Assembly: GCA_003499715.1 (NCBI GenBank)
Contig: DNSH01000101.1
Coordinates: 1-12,926 of the forward strand
Length of the DNA: 12,926 nt
Direction: 5' to 3'
Source: Candidatus Mesolinea sp.
GTDB lineage: Bacteria > Chloroflexota > Anaerolineae > Anaerolineales > Anaerolineaceae
Made by a program: the position numbers and the translations under genes. Shown here in pieces: positions 8,314 through 12,926 of the stretch (positions are counted from its first letter, which is position 1; each line of letters opens with the position of its first letter). The notes below the pieces were generated by a model. The model saw only the letters and a list, made by a program, of their open reading frames with translations, made no database searches and was not told the origin of the DNA.

Positions 8314-8553
8314 TTAATTGTCGGTTTTACGAACGTTTAGGTCCTTTGTGTTTTCACTCAAGGTTTCGCGCAAGAAAGCGAAAAATTCATCCATGTCCAT
8401 AAAGTATGTAAATTTATGGGTTGTAGGATCCTCGAGAGAAATAAATAGTTGTTCTTCAGCAAATTCCGCGCTTTGCCAGATACGCATTAGATAAGCATGA
8501 TATTGGGATGTCATCATATATAACTCACAAGGGATAGGAGATTGGATCCTCAT
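8314..8553 (-). CDS. 79-residue protein of unknown function, 'SLEDP' type
   Basis: The small protein has YLMRIWQS at 21-28, ISLEDPTT at 38-45 and FMDMDEFFAFLRE at 51-63. This order (YL-R-W, then SLEDP-T, then F-x-x-LD-x-FFAFL) matches a family of short, unnamed proteins I associate with Chloroflexota genomes, often near AfsR-like regulators or exported proteins. That association is from memory and was not searched. There is no signal peptide, membrane segment or metal-binding cysteine pattern, so it is probably cytoplasmic. It lies 59 nt upstream of the peptidase gene on the same strand with no strong promoter between them, which suggests co-transcription. It faces the regulator gene across a 66-nt divergent promoter. 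The ATG at 8551-8553 lacks a good Shine-Dalgarno site; an ATG at 8515-8517 (residue 13) is the alternative start. The function is unknown. Confidence 0.7.
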   Translation of the reverse strand: MRIQSPIPCELYMMTSQYHAYLMRIWQSAEFAEEQLFISLEDPTTHKFTYFMDMDEFFAFLRETLSENTKDLNVRKTDN

Positions 8554-8573
8554 TGAAATCTTACATAAATTGC

Positions 8574-8595
8574 GTCATTAAAATGTCATAAAAAT
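8574..8595. repeat. Two adjacent 11-bp direct repeats, candidate SARP operator
   Basis: GTCATTAAAAT (8574-8584) is followed without a gap by GTCATAAAAAT (8585-8595); 10 of 11 bases match. Looser copies of CATWRAAAT lie at 8551-8559 and 8564-8570, giving start-to-start spacings of about 13, 12 and 11 bp. SARP-family regulators are known to bind short direct repeats spaced by 11 bp, one helical turn, near the -35 region of target promoters. The repeats sit where the -35 region of the regulator gene should be, in the divergent gap. Autoregulation and control of the minus-strand genes are inferred. Confidence 0.5.
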
Positions 8596-8607
8596 GGATT
8601 TTTTCGA

Positions 8608-8613
8608 TATAAT
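8608..8613 (+). promoter_or_regulatory. Perfect -10 box (TATAAT) of the regulator gene
   Basis: TATAAT at 8608-8613 matches the sigma-70-type consensus. No good -35 is present: ATGTCA at 8583-8588 is the best and is 19 bp away, which fits an activator-dependent promoter. If the last T of the box is -7, transcription would begin at 8620, the A of the start codon, giving a leaderless mRNA. ATATAA/TTATAT (8607-8612 with 8616-8621) also forms a small palindrome across the start. Confidence 0.6.
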
Positions 8614-8619
8614 TTTTAT

Positions 8620-11600
8620 ATGGAACCCGAAGTTGTTGAATACAAGTTATCCTGTTTAGGGGGATTTAACTTCGAGGTAAATGACGTTGCGGTCCAGAAT
8701 TTTGGTTCTGATAAAGCTAGGGCATTACTCGTTTACCTGGCAATTGAAGCTCCACGCAGCTTTAGAAGAAGCCACTTAGCAGGTTTACTCTGGACTGAGT
8801 TCAGTGAAGACCAAGCGCTACACAGCTTGCGCCAGGCACTTTTTAACCTACGCAAAGCCATCCCTCAAGCAGGAGAATATTTACCGTTCCTAATCACCGC
8901 TCAAGATACCATTTCCATTAATCCGCAGGTCAAGCTTTGGGTGGATGTAAATGCTTTTCAGACTGCTTTTAACGAAGCGGTAAAACATTTTGATGAGGAT
9001 CAATTCCCAGATCGTTTGAATATCACCGAACTTTTCCATGCCCTTGAACTCTTCAAGGGCCCTTTTTTGGATCGCTTCGTCTTGGATGAAAGCCTGCTGT
9101 TTGATGAATGGTCATTAACCTTGCGGGAACAAACAAATCAGCAAGCTGTCGAACTGCTTTATCTGGTGCAAGCGTATTATGAGAGGCGCGCAGATTACGT
9201 CAATGCCAGTAAGGCTTCAGACAGAATTATCGATCTGACACCCTGGGATGAAGCTGCTTATGCAAAAAGCATGTATCTTTATGCGGTGAGGGAACAATGG
9301 TCGGTTGCAAAGAAACGTTATCTACAGCTTAGAAGCTATCTGAAGAACAGTTTTGCTATCGAGCCAGCACAAGAGATTACCGGCCTATACCACGATATTA
9401 ACAGGTTATCAACTGGTCATGGAGAGCTCGAACCCAAATCAAAGCCAGTTCCTCTACGTCTGCCGAGTGTTATCTCGTCATTTGTTGGAAGAAAAAAGGA
9501 AATGGCTGAATTGGCTGGCATGCTTGCCGATCCCAAAATACGCTTGATAACACTTATAGGAATGGGTGGCATTGGTAAGACCCGGCTTGCTATCGCACTG
9601 GGTCACACCCTCCATGGGCTTTACTTGCAAGGAATTTATTTCGTGGCTCTGGCGGAAGTTAATACTTTCGATGGGCTTATATACAAAATTGCAGAAGCTC
9701 TGGACTTTACCTTTTCTAGAAATAAACCACAGCAACAACAACTTATTGATTATTTAAGAGAAAAACGTTGCTTGTTAATTTTAGACAGCTTCGAAAACCT
9801 GTTAGCAGATAACACTAACGTAAATTATCTGGCGCAATTGCTCGATTACGCGCCAGGCCTCAAACTGATTATTACTTCTCGGGAGCGCTTGAATCTTAAG
9901 GAAGAATACAGTTTCTTATTGAGCGGCCTTCAAAGCGCAACCGAAAAAAGCTCTCAGGCTGTAGTGCCAGTCCGAATTGAAGCCATTGACCTTTTTGTGG
10001 AGAGAGCAAAGCAGGTTGATAATCAATTTACGCTCACTGCTGATACCTTGCCAACGGTCAATCGCATTTGCCAACTCCTAGAAGGGCACCCACTTGGTAT
10101 TGAGTTGGTGGCATCTTCTTGCGTTGCGCAGGCAATGTCTGATTTGGCTGCAGACTTGGAAAACAACCTGCTCGGTACCGACTCACCGTTTCTAAATCCG
10201 AATTTCGAAGCGCGCAACCTCTCAGCGGTTATGGAAAGATCCTGGAATTGCCTTTCTACTACCCAACAGGATGTTCTCTCGCGCTTGGCAGGTTTTTCCG
10301 GTGGTTTTTCGGAACAAGCAGCGCTTGACTTGGCAGAGGCACCATGTGAAGTCCTTGCAGCTCTGGTCAATAAGAATCTGCTGCAATCAGCGGATTTTAA
10401 GCGGTTCAAAATGCATGAGATAATCCGTCAATTTGCCCAGCAAAAAGCATGGAAATCCGGAATTCTATCTAACTTTGCGATATTACAATCAAATTATTAC
10501 TTAAAACTTTTAGAAGGTATGGCGTACCAAAACCCTTACTTCTACTCGGAAGATACACTTGACCAGATTGATATTGACTATGAAAACTTCAAGAAAGCCT
10601 GGAATTTTGCAATTGAATCCGGTCAGTACCAACAATTAGAGCCCAGCATTGAACCCCTTTACTATTTCTTCAATGTCCGCAGCCGCTTCCAAGAAGGCAT
10701 TGAAATTTTCCAGTTTGCGCTGTATAAGGCAGATTGCAGTTCTGAAGAGAATTTCCTTTCAGCAAAACTGATGATCAGGATTGGCACGTTGGCGCACCGA
10801 GTGCGACAGGAATCCTTGGCATTAGACATGTTTTCGAAGGCAATGGCAGCGTTAGATGGTAGTGACAACCATCGTGAAATGGGTTTAGCTTACCTAGGTT
10901 TGGGATATTATCATCTCAGGATAAAAGAATTCAAGGAAGCGCTTGGATTTGCGCAAAAAGGGCTTGAGTTATTTGAAACAGCCGGTGATATATCCAGCCA
11001 AGCGGATGCATTAGACCTGATGGGTCTCGTATTGAACCGAACAGCTGATTTTAAATCTGCTAGGAAAATAATTAACAAATCTGTAGTGTTACGCCGTAAG
11101 ATCGATGATCGGCGCGGCTTGATCAGCTCCCTCAATATGCTCGGCGACCTAGACTGCAACGATGGTGATTTTATTTCAGCGGAGCGCAACTTTTTGGAGA
11201 GCCTGGCGTTGAGCGATGCTTATAAAGACCGCTACAATCAAGCCATTTTACTTAATAACCTTGCATCTATATACAGACCTCAAAAAGCCTATGAGCGTGA
11301 AGCAGAAGTGCTGATTCAAAGTCTTGCTATTTGTCGAGAGATTGGTGACAAGGACGGTGAAGCGATAGCACTCAATAACCTGGGGGAATTGGCTGTGGTG
11401 CGCGGTGAGTTTAATCAGGCTATCACCTATTGTCAGCAAGCGTTGGAAATTGCCCTCGATCTTGGCGAGGAATGGACCATTATCGTCGTTTACGACATCC
11501 TGGGCGAGGCATATCTTGGTGTGCAGAACAGCAAGGTTGCACTTGATTCATTTCGTAAAGCCATTCACTTGGCTTACAAAATTGAATCATGGGATTTATT

Positions 11601-11847
11601 AACTCGGGTTATGGTGAACGCTTCGGCAGCATACATAATACAGGGTAATTTTGTAGCTGCACGCGATATCCTTACCGCGGCGCTATCGCATTCTGGCTTG
11701 TTATATGAATACCAAGAAAAGGCACAGAATCTAGCTGCAGTTGTTGGGCTTTCTCAACTTGAAGCGGTCGATGATACCCTTTTACGGGATGTAGTGGAAC
11801 AGTATTTTGGAATTGATGAGAACCCCGAATTGACTGATCAGTCTTAA
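8620..11847 (+). CDS. AfsR/SARP-like transcriptional regulator: wHTH-BTAD-STAND ATPase-TPR
   Basis: This 1075-residue cytoplasmic regulator has the AfsR-type architecture. Residues 10-100 are an OmpR-type winged helix (KARALLVYLAIE, LAGLLWTEFSEDQALHSLRQALFNLRKAI). Residues 100-260 are the bacterial transcriptional activation domain (BTAD), with ALELFKGPFLDRF and TPWDEAAYAKSM. Residues 285-600 are an NB-ARC-like STAND ATPase: Walker A GMGGIGKT at 304-311, Walker B LLILDSFENL at 385-394, an ITSRERL arginine motif near 418-424, and EGHPLGIELVAS near 488-499. Residues about 700-1050 hold tetratricopeptide repeats such as ALNNLGELAVVRGEFNQAI. In this family the ATPase and TPR regions keep the DNA-binding part inactive until a ligand, partner or phosphorylation signal arrives; which applies here is unknown. 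There is no Shine-Dalgarno site before the ATG, which falls where a leaderless transcript would begin. The nearest likely targets are its own gene and the divergent genes. Confidence 0.9.
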   Translation: MEPEVVEYKLSCLGGFNFEVNDVAVQNFGSDKARALLVYLAIEAPRSFRRSHLAGLLWTEFSEDQALHSLRQALFNLRKAIPQAGEYLPFLITAQDTISINPQVKLWVDVNAFQTAFNEAVKHFDEDQFPDRLNITELFHALELFKGPFLDRFVLDESLLFDEWSLTLREQTNQQAVELLYLVQAYYERRADYVNASKASDRIIDLTPWDEAAYAKSMYLYAVREQWSVAKKRYLQLRSYLKNSFAIEPAQEITGLYHDINRLSTGHGELEPKSKPVPLRLPSVISSFVGRKKEMAELAGMLADPKIRLITLIGMGGIGKTRLAIALGHTLHGLYLQGIYFVALAEVNTFDGLIYKIAEALDFTFSRNKPQQQQLIDYLREKRCLLILDSFENLLADNTNVNYLAQLLDYAPGLKLIITSRERLNLKEEYSFLLSGLQSATEKSSQAVVPVRIEAIDLFVERAKQVDNQFTLTADTLPTVNRICQLLEGHPLGIELVASSCVAQAMSDLAADLENNLLGTDSPFLNPNFEARNLSAVMERSWNCLSTTQQDVLSRLAGFSGGFSEQAALDLAEAPCEVLAALVNKNLLQSADFKRFKMHEIIRQFAQQKAWKSGILSNFAILQSNYYLKLLEGMAYQNPYFYSEDTLDQIDIDYENFKKAWNFAIESGQYQQLEPSIEPLYYFFNVRSRFQEGIEIFQFALYKADCSSEENFLSAKLMIRIGTLAHRVRQESLALDMFSKAMAALDGSDNHREMGLAYLGLGYYHLRIKEFKEALGFAQKGLELFETAGDISSQADALDLMGLVLNRTADFKSARKIINKSVVLRRKIDDRRGLISSLNMLGDLDCNDGDFISAERNFLESLALSDAYKDRYNQAILLNNLASIYRPQKAYEREAEVLIQSLAICREIGDKDGEAIALNNLGELAVVRGEFNQAITYCQQALEIALDLGEEWTIIVVYDILGEAYLGVQNSKVALDSFRKAIHLAYKIESWDLLTRVMVNASAAYIIQGNFVAARDILTAALSHSGLLYEYQEKAQNLAAVVGLSQLEAVDDTLLRDVVEQYFGIDENPELTDQS

Positions 11848-11930
11848 CTTCTTTGCAACCTAGATAAACCCAGCCTCTCCGGATTTATTGACCTAAAAGA
11901 CAGGAGATCTTATTTTTTAATCAGATTGAA

Positions 11931-11965
11931 CAATTATTGACTGGATCGCGAATTGATTTTTTTTT
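11931..11965 (+). terminator. Weak candidate terminator of the regulator gene
   Basis: CAATT (11931-11935) can pair with AATTG (11951-11955), and nine T follow at once at 11957-11965. The U-tract is strong but the stem has only five mostly A-T pairs and a 15-nt loop, so termination by this element alone is doubtful. Arms GATCG/CGATC (11944-11948 with 11968-11972) enclose the T-run and offer a competing fold. Confidence 0.25.
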
Positions 11966-12164
11966 AACGATCATTGAGATTTTCTAAGCACGATTAATTG
12001 TAGATGACAATAACCTTGTAAACGATAATCATCTGCACAAACATTGCGTTCGGAGCTGTATATTAGTGGGTTATTAAAATAATCGTAAATCCAACACTGT
12101 AAAATAATAAAATTAAACAAGCCTATCACCAGGATTTAACATAGCTATAAAAGCCTTTTAAGCA

Positions 12165-12193
12165 TTGCTTGTTAACATTTATGAGCATATAAA
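12165..12193 (+). promoter_or_regulatory. Candidate pstS promoter
   Basis: TTGCTT at 12165-12170 (3 of 6 to TTGACA) is 17 bp from TATAAA at 12188-12193 (5 of 6 to TATAAT), about 30 nt before the pstS start. The weak -35 would fit activator-dependent expression under phosphate limitation. The TTAACA copies at 12136 and 12172 resemble the half-sites bound by Bacillus PhoP, but their 36-bp spacing is not the expected 11-bp periodicity, so no Pho box is claimed. Confidence 0.35.
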
Positions 12194-12222
12194 ATAATAC
12201 TATGAGAAGGAGAAAGATAAAT

Positions 12223-12926
12223 ATGCGTCGTTTCGTTTTAGGTTTAGCTTTGATTGCAAGTCTTTTGCTCGCGGCATGCGCCAGCCCAACTGCTTCCCCA
12301 GCCCCAACTGAGGGAGAAGACGGGGCAGCTGGTCTTTCTGGCAGCATCAGCATCACAGGGTCAACTACGGTTCAGCCTTTAGCTGAAAAAATGGCCGAAG
12401 ATTTCATGGCAAAGAACCCGGATGTCGAAATTGAAGTGACCGGTGGAGGCTCCAGTGTAGGTGTGAAAGCTGCTGCTCAAGACACTGCTGATATTGGTAA
12501 CGCTTCTCGCGAAATTAAACCAGAAGAACTCGCCGAATTTCCAAATCTGAAGGTGCACGTGATTGCCCGAGATGGCATTGCCATTGCGGTGCATCCCGAT
12601 ACAGCGGTAAGTGGTTTGACCGTTGAACAGGTACGCGATATTTTTTCAGGTAAGATTACCAACTGGAATGAAGTAGGCGGGGCAGATGCAGCGATTATTG
12701 TTGTTTCCCGTGAGGAAGGCTCTGGAACGCGGGATGCTTTCCAAGAAATGGTGATGGGAGATGCGCTGATTACTGAAAACGCGATTTTACAACAATCTAA
12801 TGGCGCTTTACGCACAACAGTTGCCAACACCCCCAATTCGATTGCTTATCTCTCGTTCGGCTATTTGGACGAGAGTGTCAAAGTCCTGCCTTTGGATGGG
12901 GTTGAAGCTACAGAAGAAAATGCGTC
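12223..12926 (+). CDS. pstS: PstS-type phosphate-binding lipoprotein, 3' end cut off by the window
   Basis: The protein is the substrate-binding component of the high-affinity phosphate ABC transporter (Pst); it captures phosphate outside the membrane and delivers it to PstCA/PstB. The 234 visible residues begin with a lipoprotein signal: MRRF, a hydrophobic stretch, and the lipobox LAAC with Cys19 as the lipidation site. A Ser/Pro/Thr-rich and acidic linker (20-40) follows. Family motifs are ITGSTTVQPLAEKM (44-57), GGGSSVGVKAA (75-84), ADIGNASREIKP (89-100), LTVEQVRDIFSGKITNWNEV (132-151) and SREEGSGTRDAF (162-173). The STT and GSGTR segments are expected phosphate contacts. The family is usually about 280-370 residues, so perhaps 50-100 residues are missing beyond the window. 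The ATG at 12223-12225 is preceded by AAGGAG at 12207-12212. pstCAB-phoU would be expected next but are not in view. Confidence 0.9.
   Translation, partial: MRRFVLGLALIASLLLAACASPTASPAPTEGEDGAAGLSGSISITGSTTVQPLAEKMAEDFMAKNPDVEIEVTGGGSSVGVKAAAQDTADIGNASREIKPEELAEFPNLKVHVIARDGIAIAVHPDTAVSGLTVEQVRDIFSGKITNWNEVGGADAAIIVVSREEGSGTRDAFQEMVMGDALITENAILQQSNGALRTTVANTPNSIAYLSFGYLDESVKVLPLDGVEATEENA

Larger units (their letters stand above)
11848..12222 (+). other. AT-rich intergenic region between the regulator gene and pstS
   Basis: No coding or RNA gene is seen in these 375 nt. The region holds a run of nine T (11957-11965), a T6 run near 11912, an imperfect hairpin (11864-11871 with 11881-11888), inverted arms AGATGA/TCATCT (12002-12007 with 12029-12034), and two copies of TTAACA (12136-12141 and 12172-12177). 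A 12-bp palindrome, GACTGATCAGTC, overlaps the end of the regulator gene at 11832-11843. The distance and the T-runs suggest that pstS is a separate transcription unit. Confidence 0.5.

Noticed and set aside
10023..10409. 128-codon minus-strand reading frame opposite the regulator
   Set aside because: It overlaps the ATPase-domain coding sequence; its composition reflects the antisense of a real gene.
12136..12177. TTAACA copies before pstS as a Pho box
   Set aside because: The two copies are 36 bp apart and no third copy restores an 11-bp period, so they do not fit the PhoP/PhoB operator pattern.
12477..12836. 119-codon minus-strand reading frame opposite pstS
   Set aside because: The plus strand encodes unmistakable PstS motifs over the same bases; the antisense frame has none.

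Overview
The window most likely comes from a member of the Chloroflexota, probably class Anaerolineae. This is inferred from gene content, not from a marker gene. The supporting signs are a CSLREA-type secreted beta-helix protein, a very large secreted mosaic protein, an AfsR/SARP-type regulator with a STAND ATPase core, a small protein of the 'SLEDP...F..LF.FL' type common in that class, and two secreted proteins that end in almost the same C-terminal tail ([FY]LPxIVK-stop). No tRNA, rRNA, insertion sequence, phage gene or CRISPR array was seen.

Layout. Positions 1-31 form a perfect hairpin just past the stop of the first minus-strand gene, probably its terminator. Positions 42-1928 (minus) encode a 628-residue exported CSLREA/parallel beta-helix protein. 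Positions 1929-2284 are non-coding and full of inverted repeats when read as the leader of that gene. Positions 2285-8254 (minus) encode a secreted protein of 1989 residues with a gingipain-like (C25) cysteine peptidase domain. Its catalytic domain appears to be split by an inserted FG-GAP-like beta-propeller. Positions 8314-8553 (minus) encode a 79-residue protein of unknown function. Positions 8554-8619 are a compact divergent promoter with two head-to-tail 11-bp repeats and a perfect TATAAT. Positions 8620-11847 (plus) encode a 1075-residue transcriptional regulator: winged helix, BTAD, NB-ARC-like ATPase and TPRs. Positions 11848-12222 are AT-rich intergenic DNA. Positions 12223-12926 (plus) hold the first 234 codons of a PstS-type phosphate-binding lipoprotein, cut off by the window end.

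How the genes may work together. The regulator is divergent from the small ORF and the peptidase gene, and the intergenic repeats have the helical-turn spacing typical of SARP operators. The simplest reading is that the regulator controls its own gene, the 79-residue gene and the exported peptidase, and perhaps the beta-helix gene further on. The shared C-terminal tail suggests that the two large exported proteins use the same cell-surface delivery or anchoring route. The pstS gene looks like the start of a separate phosphate-uptake operon. The regulatory link and the shared sorting route are inferences from arrangement and motif, not demonstrated facts.
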